This document shows, one piece after another, positions 11,639-22,215 of a stretch of DNA of 64,000 bases. Position numbers and translations under genes: made by a program. Position 1 is the stretch's first letter, and every line of letters begins with the position of its first letter. The notes beneath the pieces were generated by a model, which saw nothing but the letters and a program-made list of their open reading frames with translations, was not told where the DNA came from and made no database searches. This DNA is from Microcebus murinus. Lineage: Eukaryota > Chordata > Mammalia > Primates > Cheirogaleidae. Location: NCBI RefSeq assembly GCF_040939455.1, contig NC_134109.1:76567001-76631000 (forward strand), in the 5' to 3' direction.

Positions 11639-12513
11639 CAGGTGTCCTCCCCCCACCCCGCCCCACCCCCTCAACAGGGCTTTGCTTTCTGAGGTTTTGG
11701 TTACCCATGGGCAACTGCGATCTGAAAATATTAAATGGAAAATTCCAGAAATATACAATTCATAAGTTTTGTGTTTTTTTTCCTAGTTCTTTTTTTTTTT
11801 TTTTCCGGCATATTATGGTGGTACAGATTTTAAGGTTTCAATAAATGCCCATTTCCCCCCCTCCTAGTTATTTTTTTTATTTATTTATTGCAGCATATTA
11901 TGGGGGTACAAATGTTAAGGTTACGTGTATATTTAATTCATAAGTTTTAATTTGCATGCTGTTCTGAGGGAACATGATAAAAATCTCACCCCGGCCTTCC
12001 CCATCCTGCCTGGGGTGTGAATCCTCCCTTTGCCCAGCGTATCTGTGCTGTCTGTGCTCCCCACCTGTTAGTCATCCGCATTGTCTGCTCCTGACATCCA
12101 ACCATCGACATCATCATGGCTCAGAAATCAAGGATCACCCTACGCAAATGATCCTCCTGACGTATTGTCAGAAGATGAACAGTAGCCTAACTCTACATCA
12201 CAAGGTTTACGTCACCCCATCTCATCACATAGGCATTTTATCATCTCACATCATCACAAGAAGGGTGGGTACAGTGTAAGATACCTAGAGAGAGACCACA
12301 TTCACTTAAAACTTCTACTACAGCATATTATCATTGTTCTATTTTATTATAATTTCTTACTATCCTAATTTTATGAATTAAAGTTTATCATAGGTATGTA
12401 TGTATAGGAAAAAAACATCGTATACCATACGTATAATTCACTACTATTTGAGGTGGTTTCAGGCATCCACTGGGGGTCTTGGAATATCTCCCTGTGGATA
12501 AGAGGGACTGCTG
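11639..12513 (+). mobile_element. Tigger-type (pogo) DNA transposon, non-autonomous, interrupted
   Basis: The termini are inverted: the left begins 'caggtgtcctcccccc' and the right ends 'gataagagggactgctg'. Each is flanked by the TA target (11637-11638 and 12514-12515). Internal landmarks such as 'aatattaaatggaaaattcc', 'catcacaagaagggtgggta', 'aggtatgtatgtataggaaa' and 'ggcatccactgggggtcttg' fit the Tigger1/Tigger2 group. It is split by an L1 tail at 11771-11934; without that it is about 710 bases, too short for a full transposase. The 101-codon open frame at 11974-12279 lies inside it and is not a gene. Confidence 0.85.
11771..11934 (-). mobile_element. L1 3'-end fragment inserted in the Tigger element
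   Basis: Flanked by a perfect 14-base target-site duplication 'aattcataagtttt' (11757-11770 and 11935-11948). The insert carries T tracts (a reversed A tail) and two similar copies of an L1 3' end, 'gcatattatggtggtacaga' and 'gcatattatgggggtacaaa', each preceded by a 'tcctagtt' plus T-rich spacer. This tail resembles those common in strepsirrhine primates (recollection). The insertion is younger than the Tigger element. Confidence 0.8.
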
Positions 12514-12515
12514 TA

Positions 12516-13890
12516 TAATACTACTTGCTGTTCATAGGCTACAACTTGTAACAGCACCTTTTCTCTAATTGTATCAATCAACACAATATTAATCTCATAG
12601 CCCCCTAGAAAACTGGCACACAGGAATGAAAGCTGCTCCTCACCCCCATACTCTGCAGCACCAAACCTGTAAGTAGCTTCTGACCCTGGCATGTAACATG
12701 TGGCTAAAGTGTTCAACAGTTTAGTGGTATTTCAGCAGTTACATTGTCTGGATTTTCTGGTTTTGTTTTATTAGGAAGAATCTCTTCATTATAGAAAAGT
12801 AGGTTTCAAAACCAGATGAGGCACTTGCCTCTCTGTGCTTCAGTTTCCTCTCTCATAAGATGAGGAAAGATGAGTTGACCAAATTTATGCAAAAATTGAT
12901 TGCATGATCTGGATGCACATACAGTTAGAATGTTTTTATACAATTTTATATACATACAATCTGTATGCACTTGCAAGAGCTGTTCTCTCCCTCCCCAAAT
13001 CCTTATAAAGCCAACAATATCCTTTACAGAGGAATATATCACCTTTGTGTTTAATAGGATTCTTCTTGTGAAGATTTTAGAGCATTTCAGCTACAGAATC
13101 TATCTTTTTAATGTCATCTGAAGAAGAAAGTATGTATTCAGTATATGTATTTATACCACGTTATTTGTACATTTTGACCTTCATGTGGAAACAGGTTCCT
13201 TTGATATATCTGTTAAATTTCTCAGTATAACTTAAAACATAGTTGTGCAGATATTGTTAAACCTAACTAAATAGGTTACCTAATGCCCTTACCAACAGCA
13301 CAGAAGGGTTAGAAACCCAACCAGAGAAAATATCCAGGAGATGGTTTCTGGTTTTGTCTTTCTTTAGGGATGAGGGAGGGCAGGGTGGGGAGTTCTCCTT
13401 ATACCCAACAGGTCTACTTCAGTGGAGTGGTTTTTGAGTTGCCTGAGGGTTCTCAGTGTTTGTTCAGTGCTTTCTTTGGGAGGAGAATAAGCATTGCACT
13501 CCACAAGACCTAGTGAGGAGTGCAGGACCCCAGCAGTGGGCTCAGGGACATCAGAAGCAAAGAGTGGCCCCAGAATGAGGGAGACGGGAGGCACCTCTTA
13601 CCCTCTCTGCCTGTGCTTCCAAACGCACAAAGGAGAGTTTGGTTTACACGGCCCCAGGCCATGGCCTGCAGCTGTATCCCCTTTGCCTGAAAATGCAGTC
13701 TGCTCACAGGAATTCTTTGTGCATCCCTGAGTCTTACAGTCCATATCTGGGCTGAGGCTTTCCCCACATTAGCTCCACTTTGGGGGTATTCCTTATGTTC
13801 CCCACAAACGTTTGCTCAGCTAAATATTTTTTTTTCTCTTATGGAAGGAAGTTTTTTATTTCTAAAAAAAAAATCCATTATTTAAATTGT
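12516..13890. other. Mostly unique sequence with one MIR trace
   Basis: A MIR-like trace ('cttcagtttcctctctcata') lies at about 12838-12857. The part 13350-13780 is more GC-rich, with overlapping open frames on both strands but no splice or family signal. No gene called. Confidence 0.45.
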
Positions 13891-13899
13891 GCTTCTCCT

Positions 13900-14245
13900 T
13901 TTGTAATAATACATATTTGATTCTAAAAGGCTAAAATCTCCATATAAACAAAAATAACATAAAAATCATGATCCCAATTCATATACATTAGCAATATTAA
14001 TATTTTTAACAAAAAAGTAAAAAAAATGGGATCAGACTGTATAGACTATGTATACTCATATGTTTATCACCTCAGAGGGTATTGAGATTGTTTTTCATGT
14101 CTGTAAAATTTAGCTCTATGTTACCCTTTGTAATACTTCACTAATGTTTGTGTTATATGGAAATATGATTTATTTAATCTATTGCCTGTAATGGATATTT
14201 AAGAGGTCAACATAAATAACACTCTGATGAACATCCTCATGTTAG
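13900..14245 (-). mobile_element. Old L1 (L1M-type) 3' region, first half
   Basis: Antisense L1 landmarks: 'aaatgggatcagactgtata', then 'atatgatttatttaatctat' and 'tctgatgaacatcctcatgt', in the order of the L1M 3' region. The match stops abruptly near 14245 and resumes at about 14760, so the element is split. Confidence 0.75.
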
Positions 14246-14280
14246 GATGAAATGAATTAAGATATAAAAAGCACAGTAGC

Positions 14281-14704
14281 CTCAGTTAACATTTTCATTT
14301 TTTTTTGTCTTGTGAAATCTGCTGTATTATAAATGGATAAAGCTATGGCATCTGTATTTGCTGTACCATAATGTGATGTTTTGTGATACTTTTTTTCTTT
14401 TAATGTTCAATTACAACAACTGTTTCATGATGCAAAAATTCATTTACTCAGTTGTCTAGTAGCATATAAACCAATGTAAAAGTAGCTTGTACATATCCAT
14501 TTATTTTCTACCATCTAGTCTTCAGAACTTCTGATTCGTCTCTAAAGTTCATTTACAGACAAAGAAAAGGTTATATGCCGCACTGTACAATTTTGAACTT
14601 ATGTATTACATAGAATTTTTAAGTTTTTATTCATTTCCCAAGTCCACTCCCACCTGAGGCCTCCATCAGCATCAAGAATAAGCTTTTCATTCTGTGAAGG
14701 AAAT
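14281..14704. repeat. Diverged direct repeat, copy A
   Basis: About 424 bases that recur in the same orientation at 18337-18784. Shared landmarks include 'cagttgtctagtagcatata', 'gtagcttgtacatatccatt' and 'taccatctagtcttcagaac', with roughly four of five bases identical by eye and small indels. It sits between the two halves of an L1M element, so it seems to have arrived after that L1. I do not recognise the family. Confidence 0.8.
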
Positions 14705-14759
14705 AATGGGCACCTAATAAATGTTAGCTGTTGTTATTATTAACACTTCATTAAATCAT

Positions 14760-14945
14760 TTTTCACATCCATAAATATTTCTTTAGGATAATATCCACAT
14801 AATAAACTCTCCAAATCAAAGGGATCACGGAGTTTTAAGTCTATTGAAACTTATTACTAAAATGTCTGTCACAGAATGATTATAGCAATTTCTTTTTCCG
14901 AGAGTAGTATATGGGTATGCCCATTTCTCAGCACCCTGGCCCAAG
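14760..14945 (-). mobile_element. Old L1 (L1M-type) 3' region, second half
   Basis: Resumes the split L1M: 'atatttctttaggataatat', 'ccaaatcaaagggatcacgg' and 'tatgcccatttctcagcacc' correspond in order to the antisense L1M segment after the 'aacatcc' landmark. Between the halves lies copy A plus a short stretch 'cctaataaatgttagctgtt', resembling a MIR 3' end. Confidence 0.65.
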
Positions 14946-15552
14946 TCAGATCTCATCAATTTATAGGTAGCTTTTATACACTCATTTTTATCTAATTTCC
15001 TTCCCTTTGTTTTTATTCAGTGTGCCTGCATTTTACTTTGTGACACCTTGCCACTAGTCATTTTATCAGATGTGCCTTCACCAGGCATATCTAAGGGCTA
15101 AGAGGCTTATAATTGGAAAGTTGTATAGTATAGTACTTTCCATGTACATTTATAATCCCAGATCTTTCTGACTTTCAAGTTCTGGCATAGGTCATACTTC
15201 TCTCCTCTCAGGACACTGGATATTTCAGATTATTCCAAGTGGTCTCCTGCCCACTTTCCTGTGCCTTTGTTATAGCTGTTATTATAGATTGTTTCAGTCG
15301 TGCATATAATTGCTTCAGTGCTAGTAACTGGCTTAACGTTGTCACAGACCTTATTGGCTCTTCTTACCTCAGATTTACATATAGCATCCCAAGGCTTTCT
15401 TTAGGGCATTTATCATTTTTCCTCCAAATGATCTGGTGACAGTGTACAGCTATTCAAGTTTTCATCAGCCAGCAGATGATATGGTCTTTCTTCTTTGCTG
15501 CCACAAGCCAGAAAAGGGAGGAAATCAGGGGAAATGCTTTCATTACTACACT
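14946..15552. other. Unique sequence
   Basis: No gene or repeat recognised. Confidence 0.45.
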
Positions 15553-16083
15553 TCAAGGAGGCTCTGTCATGGAGTCAGGGAGGGGGGGTTTTCCCGAAGT
15601 TGCACCGCACTGACACTGCAAGATGTTCCTGTGGGCAGCCCCATCCCTTTGTGACACCTGGGACAAAAGCACTCCATCATCTCGTTTGCCAGTCCTGCTT
15701 TCAGCAGCTAGCGAGGCATCTTCCGAAGTCAGTTGCCTTTCCTGTTTACTTCTTACTCTAGGAAAAAATCCAAGCAATTTTTTAGGACATTTAACTATAT
15801 TACTGTTGTGTGCCAATACGCAAGATTTTGATATAGTTTCTTGAAGAGGCCCATTATTTTCATGTGGAAAAGAAAAAATAAAAGGAGGATTGTTACCAAT
15901 TGCAAATAAGTGACACTCGTAAATTTTATGGATCCGATGGCAGTCATGAATGTGGAGATCCTTAGTTATTGAAATGGTTTTATAAACTGTGTTAAGCTCA
16001 TGGGCTAGCCCCAGAAGTCTGTTGCAGCCAGAATGTGGCAGTTCTAGAACATACATAGGACCAATCTGAGTTTCCTGTCTCAT
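15553..16083 (-). other. Longest open frame in the window (176 codons), unassigned
   Basis: An uninterrupted minus-strand frame from an ATG. The predicted protein has no signal peptide, membrane segment, repeat or motif I recognise, and Cys and His are scattered. The DNA keeps about eight CpGs, more than its neighbours, and no known repeat overlaps it. No promoter, convincing splice sites or poly(A) signal are evident. A frame this long is uncommon by chance in AT-rich DNA, but conserved non-coding DNA or coincidence is still more likely than a gene. Confidence 0.2.
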
Positions 16084-17160
16084 CTCTTTCTAAAGAGTAA
16101 ATTAAATTGTTCAGACTCTTTAAATGAAAGGATTTGAAAGTTTGGGATTCACTGGATAAGCTGTACTCGATAGGATGGCTGCTTTTGTGGGAAGCACCCA
16201 TAAACTGCTCATGTATTTTCCCTTCTTTGTTTCCTCCATTTCTAAACCCTCCTATTCTTTAAACTTGCAACTTTTTCTTTTGTAACAAGTAGGCATTTTC
16301 TTGGTAACGGATTCCTGGGAAAAACCTCTTCCTGAGGCAATGAGCTTTTTGGTTACCAGTGCATCCCTAAAGTAGTTAAGGCCTATAAGATTTCTTTATA
16401 AAGATGACTATTATGTCAGAAGTAAGTTTTTGCATAAGTGATTTGAGATGACTTTTGCTTAGGCACCCCGCCTCATAACTGCTGGCCATGCTTGGTAAGA
16501 GTCAAGATCACACCCCCATGTGTTCATAAAATAAGAGGATTTTCTAGGACAGCTGTACTATTCTTGCACCTGATGAGAGCTTGGGGCCTCCTGAGACCGG
16601 ACAACATAGGATCTATTTTCTCTAGGGACCCTCGCGATGTTAAAACACCACAGCCCCACTTCTCTGACATCAGTGCGCACTATACCCTCCTTGTTATGGT
16701 TAGAAACCACACGCTTAAATTCCCTTTTGGCCAGGGAGCCTCCCTTTCTTTTCACATTGGGTTTAAGGTGCTTGGGAGGTAGTATCAAGGTACCCTTTCT
16801 TTATACAGTAGGTTAGTAGGTTTAAGGTGCTTGGGAGGTATCAAGGCTTGCTGGGGTTTTCTTCTACCTTGTAAGTCTATGTTCTCTGCATAAAATTCAG
16901 CTCAACTTCAGGCAAAGAATGAGCTTCTGGCTCCACCTAAAATCAGCCTATCCTTTAATTGTTATAGATACCTCTTACAGCAGCTGTGGCTTTTAGGTGG
17001 CAAATAATAACTAGAGAGAGGTGGCAGCAAAGGCTGTATATACACATGGAATGTGTACATTCAAGGACAGCCTGTATAGGTCTGGTGACTTTCTGTATCT
17101 GTACCCAAAAAAACCCACAAGTTCAAAAAATCATTTCAATAAATCAACTCTTTTATTTAG
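16084..17160. other. Mostly unique sequence
   Basis: No gene. Contains a local duplication at 16759-16847 (listed separately). The 96-codon plus-strand frame at 16492-16782 and its antisense shadow show no family features. Confidence 0.45.
16759..16847. repeat. Local two-copy direct repeat
   Basis: 'ggtttaaggtgcttgggagg' occurs at about 16760 and again about 59 bases later, each followed by 'tatcaagg'; the first copy has a three-base insertion (TAG) before this. The spacing suggests a recent small tandem duplication. Confidence 0.85.
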
Positions 17161-17164
17161 GTTG

Positions 17165-18222
17165 AAGTGATGGTCTTGCAAAGAATTTATAACTAAGACC
17201 CCAAAGGCAAATACAGCAATAACAAAAATAAACAGATGGGACTTAATTTAATCTAAAGGTTTCTTAACAGCAAAGGAAATAATCAACAGAGTAAATAGAC
17301 AACCTACAGAATGGGAAAAAATATTCGCAAACTCTAAATCCAACAAAGGGCTAATATCTAGAATCTACAAAAAACTCAAACAAATCAGCAAGAAAAAAAA
17401 CAAATAACCCTATTAAAAAGTGGGCAAAAGACATGAACAGAATCTTTTCAAAAGAAAATATACAAATGACCAACAGACATTTGAAAAAAGTTCAACATCA
17501 CTAATGAAATGCAAATTAAAACCACAATGAGATACCACCTTACTGATTCAGAATGCCCGTTATTAAAAAAATCAAAAAACAATAGATGCTGGCATAGATG
17601 TGGTGAAAAAGGAACACTATACGCTGTAAATTAGTACAACCTCTATGGAAAACAGTGTGGAGATTCTTCAAAAAACTAAAAGTAGACCTACCATTCGACC
17701 CAGTAATCCTACTACTGGGTAGCTATCCAAAGGAAAAGAAGTCATTATCTCAAAAATGTTTATTGCAGCACAATTCACAATTGCAAAGATGCAGAATCAA
17801 CCTAAGTGCCCATCAATTGATGAATGGATAAAATGTGGTATATATATAATAGAGGGTACTACTCAGTTATAAAAAGTAATGAAATAATGTCATTTGCAGC
17901 AACTTGGCTGGAACCGGAGAACATTATCCTAAGTGAAGTATCTCAGGAATGGAAACATAAACACCACATGTTCTCACTAATAAGTTAGAGCTAAACAATG
18001 GGTACACATGGTCATATAGTGGCGTAAAGGACATTGGAAATTCTGAAGAGGGGAGCAAGGAATGGAGTAGGGGATAAAAACTTATCTATCAGGTATAGTG
18101 CACACTGTTCTGGTGATTAGCACACTAAAAGCCTGACTTCAGCATTATACAATTTATCCATGTAACAAGTATACGTGTACCCCTTAATATTTTAAAATAA
18201 AAATTATAGGAAAAAAAAAAAG
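17165..18222 (+). mobile_element. L1 LINE, 3' end only
   Basis: Sense L1: 'actaagaccccaaaggcaaa', 'caacaaagggctaatatcta', 'atgagataccaccttactga', 'gtgcccatcaattgatgaat' and 'acaccacatgttctcactaa', ending in an A run at about 18210-18221. It keeps the last part of ORF2 and the 3' UTR. ORF2 is broken by stops and the 5' end is missing. No clear target-site duplication was found. Confidence 0.92.
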
Positions 18223-18336
18223 GTTGCAGGAGGAAATCAGTTTGAACACTCAGAGTGAAATGTCTGTTGTGTAAGTTTTACCTGATGTGATCAGTTAGTA
18301 CAGCCAACAAGCCAATCCAGAAGTCTGATGTGGACT

Positions 18337-18784
18337 AAGCCCCAATTAGCATTTTTATTTTCTTTCTGTGATTTTTTTTTCATTCTAATTCTGCTCTGTT
18401 ATAAATGCATAAAGCTGTAGCACCTGTACTTTCTGCACCATGATGTGACTTTTAGTGATAATTCTATTTTTTTCCTTTGAATATTCAATTAAAAGAATTG
18501 TTTTCATGATGCCAAAAGACTTATTTATCCAGTTGTCTAGTAACATATAAACCAACATAAACAAAGGTAGCTTGTACATATGCATTTGTTTCCTACCATC
18601 TAGTCTTCAGAGCTTTTGATTCAGTTCTTTAAGGCATTTAATAGGCAAGAAAAAGCAATGGGTTATGCTGTAAAAATTATGCATTGATCTGCTACATAGA
18701 ATCTTTGTGCTTATTTATTCCTGACCCCCAGCCCCATCTGAAGCTTTAACCAATATTCGGAATAAGTTTTCCTTCTGTGAAGTG
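18337..18784. repeat. Diverged direct repeat, copy B
   Basis: Counterpart of copy A about 4.06 kb upstream, beginning within 'cccaattagcatttttattt' and ending at 'ttccttctgtgaag'. It starts about 115 bases after the A tail of the preceding L1. Small insertions relative to A include five bases around 18560. Neither copy has a long open frame. Confidence 0.8.
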
Positions 18785-18896
18785 TTCATCCTTATTAAAT
18801 ATAGCCCAACAAACTAGATATCTGTAACATAAACTGCTAGCTGTCTCATGATATCTGTTCTTCCCTTCTTTAATACATCAATCCCTGGTTTTAGAT

Positions 18897-18898
<2 letters not shown>

Positions 18899-18941
<43 letters not shown>
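18899..18941. repeat. (AT)n dinucleotide microsatellite
   Basis: About 21 AT units without interruption, likely hypervariable and able to extrude as a cruciform. Confidence 0.97.
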
Positions 18942-18943
<2 letters not shown>

Positions 18944-18949
18944 CCAAAT

Positions 18950-19345
18950 AAAAACCCCAGCTCCCCTTGCAGCAAGATGTATGCATGTGGCTACTTTCTG
19001 GCCAGTGGAACATACATAAGTAGAAGTGTCCCATGCAACTCTTGAGAAATGCCCTTAAAGAAGGGCGACAAACCCTTCTTTACCACTTCCTGCTGACAAG
19101 AATGTAGGCCTGGTGGTGGTGCCCAGGTCGCCATCTCGGGCCATGAGAGGAAACTCTTAATATATGCTGAAGATGGCAAAGCAACAAGGTAGTAAGAATC
19201 TGGGTTCCTGCTGACTATGCAGTCACCATGCCAGCCTAGGACTACTTTCCTTTGAGCTTAGTTTTCATGGGGGAGAAATGTACTTCTTTCTTGTGTAAGC
19301 CATTGCTATCGTGATTTTTCTTTCACTTGGAGCAGAGCTTAATTC
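18950..19345 (+). repeat. Ancient LTR-like interspersed repeat
   Basis: The order 'ccttgcagcaagatgtatgc', 'ttctggccagtggaacatac', 'gccatctcgggccatgagag', 'gaagatggcaaagcaacaag' and 'gtaagccattgctatcgtga' is that of a common old placental repeat. I believe it is a solitary LTR of the ERVL/MaLR class but cannot name the family. No viral gene remains. Confidence 0.6.
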
Positions 19346-19609
19346 TAACGAAAACAGTAGGTGAGATGTGGGGTGGGGGGAAACAGATCTATATCGAGAC
19401 AGTTCATATTGAAAAATAGTATCAAAGCCAAAGCTTGAATACAAGATAATGACTCTGGAGCCAGTGTTTTCCCTGTATCTTAGGAGGCCATAGGAGATTA
19501 AGTGTAATTATGGTTGATTTCATCTAACTCTGTTTTTTCTTGATTATTTATAGGGAATTTTATATTCTTTATTATTTTTCTTTTCCTGAATATGGCATCT
19601 GAAAATGGA
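19346..19609. other. Short unique segment
   Basis: No repeat or gene. A G-rich run follows 'gatgtggggtgggggg'. Confidence 0.4.
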
Positions 19610-21062
19610 TCTATGTTTGTAACAGCTCTATTGAGGTATAATTGATATACAGAAATACTGTACATATTTAATCTATACAGTTTGGTGAGTTTGGACATAA
19701 GCATCCACCTGTGAAACTATTATTGCAATCATAATACCAGACATATGCATTGCTCCAAAAGTTTCCTCTTGCCTCCTTTTATTTGGGGGGCGGAGGGGGG
19801 GTTGTATGTTTGTTTGTGGTGATAAGAACACTTAACATAAGATCTACCTTCTTACCAAATTTTAAGTGCACAATACAATATTGGTAACTATAGGTACTAT
19901 GTTGCACTGCAGATCTCTAGAACTTATCCTTCTTGCACAACTGAAACTGTATACCCACTGAACTGCAATTCCCCCTTTCCTTCTCCTTTCAGTCCCTGGA
20001 AAGTTCTACATTCTACTCTCTGCTTTTAAAGTTCGACTATTTTAGGTACCTCATATAAGTGGAATCATGCAGTATTTGTCCTTCTGTGACTGGCTTATTT
20101 CATTTGGCATAATGTCCTCCCTTTTCATCCATGTTGCTGTGTTGTACGGCAGGACTCCCTCTTTTTTAAGACCGAATAATATTCTATTGTATATATGTAC
20201 CACATTTTCTTTTTCTATTCATTCATCAGTGAATGTTTAGGTGTTTTCATATCTTGGCTGTTGTGAATAATGCTGCAGTGAACATGGGAGTGCACATATC
20301 TCTTCGTTCCTTTGGATAAATACCCAGAAGTAGGATTGCTGGAGCGATCATATGGTAGTTCTATTTTTAATTTTTTGAGGAGCTTTCATACTGTTTTTCA
20401 TAGCAGCTGTACCATTTTTCATTCCCACCAACAGTGTACAAGGGTTTTAGTTTCTCCACATCCCTGCCAATACTTATCTTTTGTTTTGTTTGTTTTTATA
20501 ATAGCTATTCTAACAAATTTATGGCAATAGATTATTGTGGTTTTGATTTGCAATTTCCTCATGATTAGTGATGCTAGCACCTTTTCATACACCTATTGGC
20601 CATTTGTATGTCTTCTTTGGAGAAATGTCTATTCAAGTCCTTTCCCCATTTTTTAATTGGCTTGCTGGGTTTTCTTATTGTTATTGACATATAGGAGTTC
20701 CTAATATATTTTGGATATTAACCCCTTATCAGATATATGGTTTGCACATATTTCCTCCTATTCCAAAGGTTGCCTTTTCATTCTGTTGATTGTTTTCTTT
20801 GCTGCAAAGAAGGCTTTTTAGTTTGATGTAGTTCTACTTGTCTATTTTTGCTTTTGTTGCCTGCACTTTTGGTGTCATGTCCCAGAAATCATTGTCAGGA
20901 CCGTGTCAAGGAGCTTTTTCCCTATGGTTTCTTCTAAGGTTTTACAGTTTTAGGTTTTAGGTTAAAATCTTTAATCCATTTTGAGTTGATTTTTGTGTAT
21001 GGTGTAAGATAAGGATCTGATTTCATTCTTTTGCATGTGGATGTCCAATTTTCCAAGCACCA
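19610..21062 (-). mobile_element. L1 LINE 3' region, antisense
   Basis: Antisense L1 in order: 'attgaggtataattgatata', 'gcataatgtcctcccttttc', 'accacattttctttttctat', 'gaataatgctgcagtgaaca', 'agaagtaggattgctggagc', 'cattcccaccaacagtgtac' and 'tccaattttccaagcacc' at the inner end. A middle-aged L1 subfamily (L1MA/L1MB-like). A G-rich run (ggggggcggaggggggg) at 19784-19800 is a later low-complexity change. No intact ORF2. Confidence 0.92.
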
Positions 21063-21379
21063 GAGAAGGGATCTATATTTTTAAGCCTCATGGCTCACTC
21101 TGAATCTTAGAAAGGGTTCCTTTCAAATGTGATACAATTCAGCAGTTTGTAAGGAATAAAACTGTCACAGCCTGGTCTGCATTCCCTGTGTAATGTAGAT
21201 GTATAACTGGGTTTCCTGAGTCAGACCTCGAGTAACGAGGACCAGCAGTCGTGGCCTGTTGGTAGAGACTGGATTCTGGCAGCCCCAGAATTTGCAGCCC
21301 TATCCCCTTTTATGGAAGTGACCTTACAGAGTCACCCAGTAATTTCAAATCTGTCGAATTCTAGTTGTGAAAGAACTAT
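21063..21379. other. Unique sequence
   Basis: No gene or repeat recognised. A few CpGs are kept around 21225-21255. Confidence 0.4.
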
Positions 21380-21640
21380 TTTAAGAATTGACACTGTTAA
21401 ATGTTTATTAAGTGTTTATAAACGTATTAGTCACTGTGCAAACAGAGAAGCAGGTGGGCTTCGTACTCCCACCTGTTCAGGTCACTGAAGCAAAGCCACC
21501 TGGAAAGTTTCACACGAGTAATTGGACTCTCGCCCTTCAGAACGTCACTTTCGTTCAATTCAGCAAGAGGACTTTGACATCTCCTGAAATACTTTCTCCA
21601 CGTGCCCTTTGTTATTAGAAATTAGCCTTTTATCTTTTGT
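21380..21640. promoter_or_regulatory. Candidate conserved non-coding element
   Basis: A repeat-free block retaining about seven CpGs, with 'cacctgttcag' and 'gccacctgg' E-box-type sites, 'gagtaattggac', a half CRE-like 'acgtcactttcg' and 'cctttgttatt' (SOX-like). No open frame longer than 68 codons. A regulatory role is inferred. Confidence 0.35.
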
Positions 21641-22079
21641 GAGTTGTGTGGAGTGAACCTGAAATTCAAATGGATTGCTCCCAGAGGTTGTGCAGGCAGC
21701 AAGGAAGGTGGCATGGAGTGGCTTGTAGGAGGAGGCTGACCAAATAGGTGCATCTGTTTGCCCTCCACCAAAGGAGTGACATCCTCATTTTAAATAGTTG
21801 CTGTTAGGAATTTGGAAAGCCTAAGAAATCGGACTCATCAATCATGTTTCTCCATAGGAAAGCACCTCAGGAAGAGGGGGCCATTTGTGACTCCTCGTAA
21901 GCCCCTGTCACCTGCCCTTGCTGCATCCTTGTACCCCATGAGCCACATACCCAGGAGCTTATGGATTTCATGGGCAGCTGGAGGAAGCCCAGGGGGTGCT
22001 GGCCTGAATGATTGTCACTAGTTTCATGGTCAAGCAGACATTATTTTTAAATGCTGCTACTCCACCTGAGCTGGTAAAG
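21641..22079. other. Unique sequence
   Basis: Moderately GC-rich and no gene recognised. The 69-codon frame at 21812-22021 has no distinctive features. Confidence 0.4.
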
Positions 22080-22215
22080 GGCCATGAGGTATAGTGGAAG
22101 AAAGCACCAGACTCTGATTGAGAGGTCTGGGCTTTGGTCCAAGTCTTAGCAACAGCTTAGCTGCTACCTTAACCAGACCCCCTCCTCTGGGCCCCGTCTT
22201 TATTTGGTGAGTAAG
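22080..22215 (+). repeat. MIR SINE
   Basis: 'tagtggaagaaagcaccaga', 'ggtctgggctttggtccaag' and 'gctaccttaaccagac' follow the sense MIR order. The 141-codon minus-strand open frame at 22057-22482 covers it and is therefore not credible as a gene. Confidence 0.7.

Noticed and set aside
11974..12279. 101-codon plus-strand open frame
   Set aside because: Internal to the non-coding Tigger element.
14281..18784. The paired ~430-base repeats as LTRs of an intact endogenous retrovirus
   Set aside because: The DNA between them holds L1 pieces and unique sequence, with no primer-binding site, gag/pol-like text or TG...CA termini that I can see.
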